Part shown: positions 1-11,833 of the stretch, piece by piece
Layout: each line of letters starts with the position of its first letter
Numbering within the stretch: position 1 is the stretch's first letter
Assembly: GCA_020401865.1 (NCBI GenBank)
Contig: JADCAS010000004.1
Span: 496,001 to 560,000, forward strand
Reading direction: 5' to 3'
Source of the DNA: Phenylobacterium sp.
GTDB lineage: Bacteria > Pseudomonadota > Alphaproteobacteria > Caulobacterales > Caulobacteraceae
DNA: 64,000 nucleotides
Program-made: the position numbers and the translations under genes
Notes under the pieces: model-generated
The model's database searches: none
What the model was told of the DNA's origin: nothing
The model's input: the letters and a program-made list of their open reading frames with translations, nothing else

Positions 1-190
1 GGCGCCTCAAGCGGGCGTCCGTGTCCCGACAGGCGGTCTCACAGTTGCTCCGGACGGTCAAGCTGATGACCCCCAGCGGCGCAGTTTTGACTCGCCCGTC
101 TCCGGTGCGGCGTATAAACCGCCCGGGGAATCCGATGTCGGAACCGGTCCCCTGAACGGCCGGTCCGGAAACCGCAGAGCGAGGAAACGC

Positions 191-2269
<2,079 letters not shown>

Positions 2270-2382
2270 ACCCTCGGGCCCCGGGCCGGCAATGCGCCGG
2301 TCCGGGCGCCTGATCGCACTCTGGATTCGGTGCGCGAACGGGGCCTATCCTCACCCCTGGGCTTTGACCGGGGGAGGCGAGC

Positions 2383-4014
2383 ATGGCGGAGAAGACGCGG
2401 AATGACCGGATGATCGTGGGGGCGGCCTCGGCCGGCACGGTCTTCGAGTGGTACGACTTCTACCTCTACGGTTCGCTGACCGCCTTCATCAGTCTCCACT
2501 TCTTCTCGGGCGTGAACGAGACCACGGGGTTCATCCTGGCCCTGATGGCCTTCGCCGCCGGATTCGCGGTGCGACCATTCGGGGCCCTGGTCTTCGGCCG
2601 CCTCGGCGATCTGTGGGGGCGCAAGAACACCTTCCTGGTCACCATGCTGCTGATGGGCCTGTCGACCTTCGCGGTGGGCCTCCTGCCGGACTACAGCCAG
2701 ATCGGGGTCGCTGCGCCCATCATCCTGGTGTTCCTGCGCCTGCTCCAGGGCCTGGCCCTCGGCGGCGAGTACGGCGGCGCGGCCACCTACGTTGCCGAGC
2801 ACGCGCCGGACGGCAAACGCGGCCTCTACACCAGCTGGATCCAGACCACGGCGACCCTCGGCCTCTTCCTCTCGCTGGTCGTGATCATCCTGGTCCGCAC
2901 CCAGGTGGGCGAGGAGGCCTTCAAGGCCTGGGGCTGGCGGATCCCCTTCCTGGTCTCGGCCGTCCTCCTGGTCCTGTCCATGTGGATCCGCCTGAAGCTG
3001 AACGAGAGCCCGGTCTTCCAGAAGATGGTCGACGAGGGCACCACCTCCAAGAAGCCGCTGGCGGAAGCCTTCGCCGATCGGGCGAACCTGAAGCTGGTGG
3101 TGCTGGCCCTTGTCGGACTCACAGCCGGACAGGCGGTGGTCTGGTATACAGGCCAGTTCTACAGCCTCTTCTTCCTGGAAAAGACGCTCAAGGTCGACGG
3201 CCTGACCACCAACGCCCTAGTGGCGACCGCCCTGTTGATCGGCACGCCCTTCTTCATCGTTTTCGGCTGGCTGTCGGACAAGATCGGTCGCAAGCCGATT
3301 ATCCTGGCGGGCTGCCTGCTGGCGGTGCTGACCTATTTCCCGATCTTCAAGGCCCTGACCGTAGCCGCGAACCCCGCCCTGGCGGCGGCGAGCGCCTCGG
3401 CGCCGGTCACGGTCATCGCCGATCCTGCTGAGTGCGCCTTCCAGTTCGATCCCATCGGCCGGAGCGCATTCGCCTCGTCCTGCGACATCGCCAAGTCGGC
3501 CCTGGCCTCTGCCGGGGTCAGCTATCGCAACGAGGCGGCGCCGGCCGGAACCCTGGCTCGGGTGCGGATCGGTCAGGCGGAGATCGCCGGGATCGACGGC
3601 CGGGCGCTGTCCCGCAAGGACCTGGCTGACGCGCGCGCGGCCTGGTCGAAAACCCTGGGGGCGGCCCTGTCGGAGGCGGGATATCCGGCAAAGGCCGACC
3701 CGGCCCGGATCAACAAGCCCCTGGTCGTGGGTCTCCTGACCCTCCTCGTGTTGTATGTGACCATGGTCTACGGACCGATCGCCGCGGCCCTGGTGGAGAT
3801 GTTCCCCGCCCGGATCCGCTACACCTCCATGTCCCTGCCCTACCACATCGGCAACGGCTGGTTCGGCGGCTTCCTGCCGGCCACCGCCTTCGCCATGGTG
3901 GCCGCCTCAGGGGACATCTACCGGGGCCTCTGGTACCCGATCGTGGTCGCCGGAGTGACGCTCATTGTCGGGGGATGGCTCGTGCGGGAGATGAGGGGCG
4001 CTCCGATGGACTGA
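2383..4014 (+). CDS. MHS-family MFS transporter (metabolite:proton symporter) with a long internal loop
   Basis: An inner-membrane secondary transporter of the major facilitator superfamily, of the metabolite:H+ symporter type used for dicarboxylates, betaine or aromatic acids; the substrate cannot be read from sequence. Near the N-terminus, SAGTVFEWYDFYLYG is the MHS signature, and FGRLGDLWGRKNT and FGWLSDKIGRKP are the paired MFS loop motifs. About 12 hydrophobic segments are visible. A hydrophilic Ala-rich insert of roughly 110 residues (about 333-443) separates the middle of the C-terminal half from LVVGLLTLLVLYVTMVYGPI. The insert makes the protein 543 residues long against about 430-450 for classical members. 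The start is supported by GGGGAGG just upstream. It is transcribed in the same direction as the preceding oxidation gene with a 113-bp gap. Confidence 0.9.
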   Translation: MAEKTRNDRMIVGAASAGTVFEWYDFYLYGSLTAFISLHFFSGVNETTGFILALMAFAAGFAVRPFGALVFGRLGDLWGRKNTFLVTMLLMGLSTFAVGLLPDYSQIGVAAPIILVFLRLLQGLALGGEYGGAATYVAEHAPDGKRGLYTSWIQTTATLGLFLSLVVIILVRTQVGEEAFKAWGWRIPFLVSAVLLVLSMWIRLKLNESPVFQKMVDEGTTSKKPLAEAFADRANLKLVVLALVGLTAGQAVVWYTGQFYSLFFLEKTLKVDGLTTNALVATALLIGTPFFIVFGWLSDKIGRKPIILAGCLLAVLTYFPIFKALTVAANPALAAASASAPVTVIADPAECAFQFDPIGRSAFASSCDIAKSALASAGVSYRNEAAPAGTLARVRIGQAEIAGIDGRALSRKDLADARAAWSKTLGAALSEAGYPAKADPARINKPLVVGLLTLLVLYVTMVYGPIAAALVEMFPARIRYTSMSLPYHIGNGWFGGFLPATAFAMVAASGDIYRGLWYPIVVAGVTLIVGGWLVREMRGAPMD

Positions 4015-4020
4015 TCCAGC

Positions 4021-4047
4021 GTGAATTCATCGTGAAAAGTTCGTGAA
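4021..4047 (+). promoter_or_regulatory. Three GTGAA direct repeats with 11-bp spacing (candidate operator)
   Basis: GTGAA occurs at 4021, 4032 and 4043, an exact 11-bp period, starting just after the transporter stop codon. SARP and OmpR-type winged-helix proteins typically bind direct repeats spaced one helical turn apart, and the next gene encodes such a domain. The periodicity is seen directly; the link to that regulator is inference. Confidence 0.5.
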
Positions 4048-4189
4048 TTCCTCCGCGCCATGCGCCCGGCTGACAGGGTCGGTTGGGCGAGTCGCAAGGA
4101 TCGCTGTATGTGATCGCGCGCTCCGCAAGGGGCCTTGTGGCGAAGCCATTCGGTCGCCTCAGGGGACAGGGTTCCCCCGGCGGCTCAGC

Positions 4190-4205
4190 GTGAATAATGT
4201 GTGAA
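4190..4205 (+). promoter_or_regulatory. Second GTGAA direct-repeat pair with 11-bp spacing
   Basis: GTGAA occurs at 4190 and 4201, again 11 bp apart, 46-61 bp before the regulator's start codon. The position suits an operator or activator site in that gene's promoter. The rest of 4015-4250 shows no ORF with coding character. Confidence 0.5.
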
Positions 4206-4250
4206 CAGCGCCATTCCGGGCGTTCCCGGGGCGCTGGCGGGGCTGTTTGA

Positions 4251-5993
4251 ATGACGAAGCAATCCGGAATTTACTCTGTCCGGCTGATGGGGGCCTTCCG
4301 ACTCGAGGGCAAGGACGGGGCGCGGGTGGAAGTCGCGAGCAGGAAATCAATTGGCCTCATCGCCCTTCTCGCCACGGGACGGGACGGAGAGAGAACGCGG
4401 CAGTTCCTGCAGGACAAGCTTTGGGGATCCCGAGAGTCCAGCCAGGCCCAGACCAGTCTCCGGCGCGAACTGGCGAACCTCCGAAAGCTGCTGGCCGACC
4501 AGCCAGAGCCCTTCCTGATCGCCGTCGGGGCCCGTGTGCGCCTGAACCTGCCCGTGATCCGGTTCGACATTCCGGTGCCCGGGGCGGCGAACGAGAACGA
4601 TCCGCCACCGCCGAGGGGGGTGTCGGACTTCCTCGAGGGTCTGGACATTCCCGGAGAGGAGGGCTTCGAGGATTGGCTTCGAGAACAGAGGACGCTGATC
4701 CATACCGAGTCCGTCGACTGGGAGGCTGCGCCGCAGAGCTATCTGCCGCTGCCGCGCCATGTCCTCGACCTGAGCCAGCCCGCACCGGGGTTCGAGGGCC
4801 GGCCAGCTGTAGCAGTGCTGAAATTCCAGAACCTGACTGGCGACCCCGCCCTGGACTTCGCCGCCGAAGGCATCAGCGAGGACCTGATCGACCAGTTGTG
4901 CCGCCTTCGCTGGCTCCCCGTCATCGCCCGGAACTCCAGCTTCATCTTCCGGCCTGAAGACCTCGACCCGAAATCTGTTGGCCAGAGCCTGGGCGCCCGA
5001 TACCTCGTGGAGGGTCGCCTTCGCAGTATCGGAGAGAACTTCCGGCTGACGGTCTCCGCCATCGACACAGAATCCGCCCAGGTTGTCTGGACAAAGCGGC
5101 TCGACCTTCCGGGCAGCCTGTCGAATACGAGCCTGGCGCCGCTCCTTGACGACCTGACCGCCATCCTGGCGGCGAAGATCGACCATGCCGAGCAGTCCCG
5201 GGCCGTAGCTCGACCGGCGACAAGCCGGGATGTGAACACGCTGATCTGGAAGTGCCGCTGGCATCTGAACCGGATGACCCGACGCGACTCCGAGATCGCG
5301 CGGGACTTCATCGAGGAGGCCCTGCGGCTGGAACCGGAGAACCCCGAGGTCCTGGTGCAGGCCGCCTGGCGGATTGGCTGGAGCCACTGGGCGGAGCGGG
5401 TGCAACCCGCGGACATGCAGGCCTGGTCGCGGCTGGCGCGGGAGGCCATGCGCGCCGACCCTGAGGATGGAAGAGCCTACGCCATTCTCGGGGCGTACGA
5501 GTTGCTGGCCAGGAACAATGAAAGGTCTCGCTCCCTCTGCCAGCAGGCGATCGGGCTCAATCCCAGCCTTCCTCTAGGTCATGCCATGCTGGGTTCCGGC
5601 CTGAGTTTGGCGGGCCGTCCTGACGAGGCTATCCAAGGTCTTCTGACCGCCATGCGCCTCAGCCCCAATGACCCCTTCGCCTTCCATACGCTCGGGGAAC
5701 TGGCCACCGCCTACTGGATGGCCGATCGCTGGCGGGATGCCGTGGACCTTGCCGAACAGTCCCTGATCCGACGCCCAGCGTACTGGCTGGCCCACCTGGT
5801 CAAGGTGAACGCCCTGCTGGCGGGAGGGGACGTGTCCCAAGCGACCGCCGCCGCTCAGGCCATGAGGGCACATTGCCCCGGGTTCCGGAAGGGAGACATC
5901 GACTGGCTCCCCTTCGTGGACTCGAGTTGGAACTCAAACTTGAAAGACGGACTTCGAAAGGCCCTGCAGACAGAGGGACCTGGGCGGGGCTGA
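4251..5993 (+). CDS. SARP-like winged-helix transcriptional regulator with TolB-like and TPR domains
   Basis: A predicted cytoplasmic transcription regulator of 580 residues without a signal peptide. Residues about 5-105 resemble the BTAD/SARP winged-helix module (YSVRLMGAFRLE, then SLRRELANLRKLL). Residues about 183-310 form a TolB/FlgO-like segment (AVLKFQNLTGDPALDFAAEG, then ARYLVEGRLR), as in many alphaproteobacterial cyclase-like regulators, but no cyclase domain is present. The remainder (about 320-570) consists of TPR-like helical pairs such as DGRAYAILGAYELLARN. No response-regulator receiver domain is visible, so the signal may be a protein or small-molecule ligand of the TPR/TolB part. 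The gene lies 61 bp upstream of the P450-peroxidase fusion on the same strand, and GTGAA repeats sit in front of it. The ribosome-binding site is weak. Confidence 0.82.
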   Translation: MTKQSGIYSVRLMGAFRLEGKDGARVEVASRKSIGLIALLATGRDGERTRQFLQDKLWGSRESSQAQTSLRRELANLRKLLADQPEPFLIAVGARVRLNLPVIRFDIPVPGAANENDPPPPRGVSDFLEGLDIPGEEGFEDWLREQRTLIHTESVDWEAAPQSYLPLPRHVLDLSQPAPGFEGRPAVAVLKFQNLTGDPALDFAAEGISEDLIDQLCRLRWLPVIARNSSFIFRPEDLDPKSVGQSLGARYLVEGRLRSIGENFRLTVSAIDTESAQVVWTKRLDLPGSLSNTSLAPLLDDLTAILAAKIDHAEQSRAVARPATSRDVNTLIWKCRWHLNRMTRRDSEIARDFIEEALRLEPENPEVLVQAAWRIGWSHWAERVQPADMQAWSRLAREAMRADPEDGRAYAILGAYELLARNNERSRSLCQQAIGLNPSLPLGHAMLGSGLSLAGRPDEAIQGLLTAMRLSPNDPFAFHTLGELATAYWMADRWRDAVDLAEQSLIRRPAYWLAHLVKVNALLAGGDVSQATAAAQAMRAHCPGFRKGDIDWLPFVDSSWNSNLKDGLRKALQTEGPGRG

Positions 5994-6054
5994 GCGCCGC
6001 TCCCGACTCTCCGTCCAATCCTTCCGATAAAGCCGGCGAAGACAGACAGGGAGG

Positions 6055-9000
6055 GTGAAGATGTGGATGGGTCATCTTCGGGGAGCGATCATGATCAGCG
6101 TGCTGTGGTCTGTGATCGCAGCCCTCCTCGCCGGAGTGATCGCCGCCGCCCTGACGGTCTTGCTTCTCCTCTGGCCGAATCCCTCGCCCCTGTTAGCGGG
6201 TTTTGCCGGCGTTCTTCTGACCGGCCTCTTTCTCCTGTGGCTACGGAAGCGTCCCTGGATCAGGATCCGAGAGGCGATCACGCCCAAGTACTGGGAGAAG
6301 ATCCGGCAGGCCAGAGCGCGTGAGAAGGCTGATCCCTATCAGAAGACGCCCCCCTTCAGGCTGGACCCGGAGCAGGAGCCTGGTCTCTTGCGGCAGGTCC
6401 TTGGAGGGGTGTCAAAGGCGCTGGTCGGGGGCGGGCTGCGTCTCTTCCGGTTTGCCTCGCCCAACATCCGAATCTGGCCGCTGCCGATCCGGTTGGTCAC
6501 TCGGTTCTCTGATGTGCGCGCAGTTCTTCAAGACACCGAGCACTTCTTCACGCCCTTCGGCGCAGAAATGGAGGATATGGGCGGGGGCGTGAACTTTGTC
6601 CTTGGCGTGAACGGCCCGGCGCACGAGCCCGCTCGGAGCCAGCTGGACGAAGTCATCGGCAGCCTCGCAAATCCTGGAGACCGAAGCCGGGTCTCTCGGC
6701 GGGCGGCTCAGGCCGCCGGAGCCCTGGTGGATCAGGCGCAGGGCCGAATGGATGTGGTGGCCGACCTTATCCGAAGGACCGCCGCCGAAACCTGCATCGA
6801 CTATTTCGGGCTTGAGGCGCCGGATCCTGACGCCCTCGCGGACTGGACAATCGCCATGTCGGCCTTGGTGTTCTCTGATCCTTTTGGATCACCAGACGTC
6901 AGAGCCCGCGCCCTGCAGGCCGCCCGACTGTTCAGCGGCGTCGTGGAAAAAAGTCTCGAAGTCGGCGCGCGCCGGACGTCCGGGGACACTCTGGTCACCC
7001 GACTGCTGGCGCTCGAGAAGGCTGGCAAGATCCAGAGATCGGAGATTCCTTCCTTCCTGGCGGGCAACGCCACCGGGATGATTCCGACCACCACCATCGG
7101 CATGACCAACATCATCACGGAGTTGATGTCCCGACCGCTGTGGTGGGCGGAGGCCCGACGCCTGGCGGCGAAGATTCAGGCAGCGAAGATTCAGGCGGCG
7201 GGATCCGAGGGAGCGCCTGAAGACCGGGCGCGGTTCCAGGACATCCTCCTCGAGGCCGCCCGTCTCTCACCAACCCTTTACCCGGGTCAGTGGCGCATTG
7301 TGGCCAAGGATGGGGCGATAGCCCCCCGAACCCTGAGAGGCGCCCGTGTCCGCGCCGGGGACCTGATCATGGTCTCTACCGGCGCGGCTCTTCGCGACAG
7401 GCGTCGCTTCCGCAAGCCGCACGCCTTCAATCCTGACCGCCCGCAGGAGGAGAAGGCCGCTGCGCGCCTGATCTTCGGCCATGGCGTCCACGAGTGTGTC
7501 GGCGCCCACCTTGCCATCGCGGTGATGGTCGAGATCGGCCTCGCGCTCTTCTCCCGAGAAGGCCTCCTGCCCGCGTCAGGAGACGCCGGAAGGGTGCGGT
7601 CCGCGGGACCCTTTCCCCGTCACATGGAGATGACCTGGCGCCCAGACGGGCCCGTGTCCGGACAAACGCTGATGGTGATCGCCGCCCAGCTGCCGGCAGG
7701 GGCTGACGCGGCGTCTCTCGCACAGGGACTGGAAGGCCTTCGGAACGGCGGCGGGAAGAGCGACCTCGACAAGGCCGGCGTCGTTCACTTCGCCTCCTTC
7801 AGCGTGCTCGACCTGGGACATGAAGGGGCTCCGCAGCCCTGGCTGGTCGGGGAGCTCAACGTCGACGGTGACGGCCCAACGGGCATAGATCGCACCGCCG
7901 CCTGCATGGGTCAGTGGCTGAACCTCTTCCGTATCGCTGATCCGACCCTGCGGACGACCATCGACCTCGCCCGGTTCTTCAAGACCCATGTGCTGGACAT
8001 CCGCTGCACCCCCTGGGGCGCCACCGGCCTGCAGTATCCGGGCGCCATCGGCTTGCCGGTCACCGATGTTCGCCGCCAGCAGGACCTCGCCGACTACGTC
8101 CGCGAGGTGCTCGACCACCTCAACGCCCGCGGCGCGCCCGAGGACAGGGACACGGTCCGGCGGGCTGGCGGCCCTCCTGACGCCGTCCAGACCCTGGACA
8201 CCGTCCGCCGCCTGATCCGCAGGGATCCCGACCTGTTGCTGGCGGCGGCGGCCGATCCGAACCTGAAGCAGCTGATCCTGAAGGGCGAGGCGTATCGGGA
8301 CTTCCTCACCCGCCCCCTCAGCCGTCGCCTCGCCTTCACCGATTTCACGTCACCGCCCGGAAGTGACAACCCGCCGCTCCTGACCGTACTGGGACAGGTG
8401 CTGAAGGACAGGAACCGCGCTGCAGTCCTTGCTGTCCTGCTGGCTCTGGCGGTGGCGGGGATGACCTCGGTCCGGGCGGTCCTGATCCCGGGAACCGGCG
8501 CTGATGACCTCGCGGGGCTTCTGGAGATCGCCTTCACAAGTCTGGTCTGGGTCCTGGCGGCCTGTGTCCTGGGGGTTATTGCGGCGGCAGGAACCTTCTT
8601 CGGCCTGATCATCGCCCACGAGGCCGCCGACAGGGCGGATCCGAGTCCGCCTGCGCCGCAGGCGGTCGCAAATGTGGAGGCCTTCGAGAATCCTGAGGGC
8701 TATGCCCAGAATCACATGATCTCGGTCACGCGCCTGAAGCCTGGCCCCTTCCGCCGTTACACCCTGGCCCTGGGCATGTGGGTGATCCGCCTTCTGGCGC
8801 TCTTCGTCTTCCGGCAAGGCAACCTGGCGCGGATGGGCACCATCCACTTCGCACGTTGGGTCAAGCCACCGGGCACGGACGCCCTGATCTTCATGTCCAA
8901 CTACGACGGCTCCTGGCTGAGCTATCTGGAGGACTTCACGGCGCTCGCCTCCCTGGGTCTCAACGCCGCCTGGGGACATAGCCGCGGCGCGCCGACGGCC

Positions 9001-10776
9001 CGGCTGATGTTCTTCGGCGGCGCCGCGGACTCCGACGCCTTCAAGCGGTTCGCAAAGCGCTCACTCCGGCGGACCAACTTCTGGTACTCGGCCTATCCCG
9101 GCGTGACCTTGGAGAACATCCGCCGGAACGCCCTGATCCACGACGGCCTGATGCGGGCGGCGAACGCCACCGAGGCCCAGGACTGGCTGGATATGCTGGC
9201 CTCCGTGAAGCGGCCTGAACGCGAGATCCAGACAGAAGAGGTGCAGACCCTCGTGCTTCGGGGCCTGGGCTCCCTGCCCGCCATGGCCTGCGGGCTGATC
9301 CATATCCCGCCGGACGCCAATCTGCCCGGGTGGACCGCCTATCTGTCGCGCACCATCGCCTTCGGGAACGAGGATCCCGACCCGCAACGTTGGCACTCCA
9401 GGCTTGTGGCGAGGATCTTCAGGCAGGAGACTGGCCCCCTGCCCGAAAGGCCGCACGAGGTGGCCTTCGTCGGCTTCACCGCCTCGGGTCTGGTGAAGCT
9501 GGGCCTGCCCGGGCCGGATACGGGCACTGGGCTCACCGGCCTCCTGGCGCCCTTCTACCAGGGGATGAGCAGCCGCGAGCGGATCCTCCGCGACGCCGGG
9601 CCGTCCGCCCCCTCCAACTGGTCCTGGTCTGACTCCGCCTGGACGGGCCTCTCGCCCGGAAAGGCCGGAGTCGACGCGGTGCTGCTCGTCTACGGGATGA
9701 CCCCCGACGACTGCAGCACCGCCATCGGCGCGCAGGCCGCCGCCTTTGGCTTGACCCTCAGAAAGACGCTGTCCTCCCCCGCGCGTCCGGTCCTGCCAGG
9801 CGGCCTGCGCGCCGAACCCTTTGGCTTCGCCGACGGAATCTCCAATCCGGTGATGAAGGGACTGAGGGGCGATCCCGGCCTTGCCGGAGACCAGGTGGCG
9901 CCGGGCGAGATCCTGCTCGGCTATCCGCACAACCGGGACGGGCGGGTTCCGACCTGCGCCGTGCCCGCTGAACTGGACCCGCTGGACATCCTGCCGGCGG
10001 TCTCGAACTCGCTCTACCGTCGGTATCCGGCCTTCGGCCTGGAGTCCGGCGCCGGGGCGGACCGCGACTTTGGCCGGAACGGGACCTTCCTCGTGGTTCG
10101 GCAACTGGAGCAGGATGTGGCGGGTTTCCAGGACTATACGGCCAGAGCCGCCGCCGACCTGGCCGCCTGCCCCGGCATGTCATCGGTGGACCCGCACTGG
10201 GTCGGCGCAAAGATGATTGGGCGCTGGAAGGATGGCTCCCCGGTCGTCCTCTACCCTCATGCGAGCCCCCGTACGCCCAATCCCACGAATGACTTTGGCT
10301 ACGCCGCGTTCGACCCCCGCGGGTTCGCCTGTCCGCTGGGCTCGCATGTGCGGCGTGCGAATCCCCGTGACAGCCTGATGTCCGACAATCTCAGGGCGCC
10401 GAACCATGTCAGCAGTCATCGGATCCTGCGCCGCGGCCGGGTCTATCTTGAGCCAGCGCCGGCGGGAGCTCCGGCGGCCGAGGGCCTGATCTTCCTGGCC
10501 GCCTGCTCCGACCTCGAACGGCAGTTCGAGTTCATCCAGCAGAGCTGGCTGGGGGAACCCTCCTTCCACGGCCTGACCGGGGAAGCCGACCCTGCAGTGG
10601 ACACCGATGGCAGACTCCAGGACCTGTCCCTGCCCGACGGACGCACGGTCCGGCGGATCCGGGGAATCCCGGACTTCGTGACGGTGCGGGGCGGCGGCTA
10701 CTTCTTCATGCCCAGCCGGTCGGCGCTCTACTATCTGGCGGACAGGACCCGGCGCTTCAGCCGATCTTCGGGTTGA
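6055..10776 (+). CDS. Membrane-anchored cytochrome P450 - Dyp-type peroxidase fusion protein
   Basis: A 1573-residue protein with two heme-enzyme modules in one uninterrupted frame. Two N-terminal membrane segments (about 12-34 and 44-62) come first. A P450 domain (about 95-525) follows, with K-helix E400-A-A-R403 and heme loop [10 protein letters not shown] carrying ligand C481. Its I-helix segment ([12 protein letters not shown], 336-347) lacks the usual acid-alcohol pair. A middle region (about 570-1110) has two HFA-type segments resembling halves of dimeric alpha/beta-barrel proteins (VVHFASF near 576, TIHFARW near 928), separated by hydrophobic helices near 790-850. The C-terminal Dyp-type peroxidase (about 1115-1573) has FGFADGIS with distal D1260 and [14 protein letters not shown] with proximal heme ligand H1431. 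The start has a strong GGGAGG site. It is probably co-transcribed with the regulator before it. The substrate is unknown; a lipid or hydroperoxide is a reasonable guess. It overlaps convergent fba by 20 bp. Confidence 0.88.
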   Translation: MKMWMGHLRGAIMISVLWSVIAALLAGVIAAALTVLLLLWPNPSPLLAGFAGVLLTGLFLLWLRKRPWIRIREAITPKYWEKIRQARAREKADPYQKTPPFRLDPEQEPGLLRQVLGGVSKALVGGGLRLFRFASPNIRIWPLPIRLVTRFSDVRAVLQDTEHFFTPFGAEMEDMGGGVNFVLGVNGPAHEPARSQLDEVIGSLANPGDRSRVSRRAAQAAGALVDQAQGRMDVVADLIRRTAAETCIDYFGLEAPDPDALADWTIAMSALVFSDPFGSPDVRARALQAARLFSGVVEKSLEVGARRTSGDTLVTRLLALEKAGKIQRSEIPSFLAGNATGMIPTTTIGMTNIITELMSRPLWWAEARRLAAKIQAAKIQAAGSEGAPEDRARFQDILLEAARLSPTLYPGQWRIVAKDGAIAPRTLRGARVRAGDLIMVSTGAALRDRRRFRKPHAFNPDRPQEEKAAARLIFGHGVHECVGAHLAIAVMVEIGLALFSREGLLPASGDAGRVRSAGPFPRHMEMTWRPDGPVSGQTLMVIAAQLPAGADAASLAQGLEGLRNGGGKSDLDKAGVVHFASFSVLDLGHEGAPQPWLVGELNVDGDGPTGIDRTAACMGQWLNLFRIADPTLRTTIDLARFFKTHVLDIRCTPWGATGLQYPGAIGLPVTDVRRQQDLADYVREVLDHLNARGAPEDRDTVRRAGGPPDAVQTLDTVRRLIRRDPDLLLAAAADPNLKQLILKGEAYRDFLTRPLSRRLAFTDFTSPPGSDNPPLLTVLGQVLKDRNRAAVLAVLLALAVAGMTSVRAVLIPGTGADDLAGLLEIAFTSLVWVLAACVLGVIAAAGTFFGLIIAHEAADRADPSPPAPQAVANVEAFENPEGYAQNHMISVTRLKPGPFRRYTLALGMWVIRLLALFVFRQGNLARMGTIHFARWVKPPGTDALIFMSNYDGSWLSYLEDFTALASLGLNAAWGHSRGAPTARLMFFGGAADSDAFKRFAKRSLRRTNFWYSAYPGVTLENIRRNALIHDGLMRAANATEAQDWLDMLASVKRPEREIQTEEVQTLVLRGLGSLPAMACGLIHIPPDANLPGWTAYLSRTIAFGNEDPDPQRWHSRLVARIFRQETGPLPERPHEVAFVGFTASGLVKLGLPGPDTGTGLTGLLAPFYQGMSSRERILRDAGPSAPSNWSWSDSAWTGLSPGKAGVDAVLLVYGMTPDDCSTAIGAQAAAFGLTLRKTLSSPARPVLPGGLRAEPFGFADGISNPVMKGLRGDPGLAGDQVAPGEILLGYPHNRDGRVPTCAVPAELDPLDILPAVSNSLYRRYPAFGLESGAGADRDFGRNGTFLVVRQLEQDVAGFQDYTARAAADLAACPGMSSVDPHWVGAKMIGRWKDGSPVVLYPHASPRTPNPTNDFGYAAFDPRGFACPLGSHVRRANPRDSLMSDNLRAPNHVSSHRILRRGRVYLEPAPAGAPAAEGLIFLAACSDLERQFEFIQQSWLGEPSFHGLTGEADPAVDTDGRLQDLSLPDGRTVRRIRGIPDFVTVRGGGYFFMPSRSALYYLADRTRRFSRSSG
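7168..7197 (+). repeat. 15-bp tandem duplication inside the P450 domain
   Basis: Two 15-bp units (GCGAAGATTCAGGCA and the same ending in G) are adjacent at 7168-7182 and 7183-7197. They encode a repeated A-K-I-Q-A pentapeptide in a surface-like helix and keep the frame. Confidence 0.9.
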
Positions 10777-11821
10777 GTTCGCCGGCGGCGTAGCGCTTGG
10801 CCATGGCGGACAAGGGGATGGGCCGGATCCGCGAGGCGTGGCCGGCGGTTCCGAACTCTTCGAACCGCTGGCGGCAAACCGCGCGCATGGCCTCCATGGC
10901 GGGCTTTAGGTACTTGCGCGGGTCGAACTCGCCCGGCTGCTCGGCGAAGACCTTGCGGATGGCGCCGGTCATGGCCATCCGGTTGTCGGTGTCGATGTTG
11001 ATCTTGCGCACGCCGTTCTTGATGCCGCGCTGGATCTCCTCCACCGGCACGCCCCAGGTCTGGGGCATCTCGCCGCCGTACTGGTTGATGATGTCCTGGA
11101 GGTCCTGGGGTACGCTGGAGGAGCCGTGCATGACCAGGTGGGTGTTGGGCAGGCGGCGGTGGATCTCCTCGATCACATGCATGGCCAGGACGTCGCCGTC
11201 CGGCTTGCGGGTGAACTTGTAGGCGCCGTGGCTGGTGCCCATGGCGATGGCCAGGGCGTCCACCTGGGTGGCCTTCACGAAGGCCACGGCCTGGTCAGGG
11301 TCGGTGAGGAGCTGGTCATGGTCGAGCTTGCCCTCGAAGCCGTGGCCGTCCTCCTTCTCCCCCATGCCAGTCTCCAGGCTGCCCAGCACGCCGAGTTCGC
11401 CCTCCACCGAAGCGCCGACCCAGTGGGCCATGTCCACCACATTGCGGGTGACGCGGACATTGTAGTCATAGTCGGCGGGCGTCTTGCCGTCGGCCATCAG
11501 CGAGCCGTCCATCATCACCGAGGTGAAGCCGTACTGGATGGCGGTGGCGCAAGTGGCCTCGTTGTTCCCGTGGTCCTGGTGCATGCAGATCGGGATGTGC
11601 GGGTACATCTCGGCCAGGGCGTCGATCAGGTGCTTCAGGACGATGTCGTTGGCGTAGGAGCGGGCGCCGCGGCTGGCCTGGATGATGACCGGCGAGTCCG
11701 TCGCATCGGCCGCCTCCAGGATGGCGAGGCCCTGCTCCATGTTGTTGATGTTGAAGGCCGGAACGCCGTAGCCGTGCTCGGCGGCGTGGTCGAGGAGCTG
11801 TCGCAGGGTGATCCGGGCCAT
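10757..11821 (-). CDS. fba: Fructose-bisphosphate aldolase, class II
   Basis: Zinc-dependent aldolase that interconverts fructose-1,6-bisphosphate with glyceraldehyde-3-phosphate and dihydroxyacetone phosphate in glycolysis and gluconeogenesis. The 354-residue sequence has the class II hallmarks [10 protein letters not shown] (metal histidine), TSVMMDGS, the ASVEGELG glutamate segment, and GTSHGAYKF and HGSSSVP near the metal and phosphate sites. The length fits the Calvin-cycle-type subgroup. It is the last gene of the gap-pgk-fba cluster, 12 bp after pgk. Its 3' end overlaps the 3' end of the P450-peroxidase gene by 20 bp on opposite strands, so no separate terminator space exists. Confidence 0.97.
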   Translation of the reverse strand: MARITLRQLLDHAAEHGYGVPAFNINNMEQGLAILEAADATDSPVIIQASRGARSYANDIVLKHLIDALAEMYPHIPICMHQDHGNNEATCATAIQYGFTSVMMDGSLMADGKTPADYDYNVRVTRNVVDMAHWVGASVEGELGVLGSLETGMGEKEDGHGFEGKLDHDQLLTDPDQAVAFVKATQVDALAIAMGTSHGAYKFTRKPDGDVLAMHVIEEIHRRLPNTHLVMHGSSSVPQDLQDIINQYGGEMPQTWGVPVEEIQRGIKNGVRKINIDTDNRMAMTGAIRKVFAEQPGEFDPRKYLKPAMEAMRAVCRQRFEEFGTAGHASRIRPIPLSAMAKRYAAGELNPKIG

Positions 11822-11833
11822 GTGGCGTCTCCG

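Noticed and set aside
87..118. TTGACT and TATAAA as a promoter for the first gene
   Set aside because: The 20-bp spacer is outside the usual range and no better -10 lies at the right distance, so it is mentioned only as doubtful.
2448..3431. A 327-codon plus-strand frame inside the MHS transporter
   Set aside because: Alternate frame of a clear membrane protein gene; Arg/Pro/Gly-rich composition without domain content.
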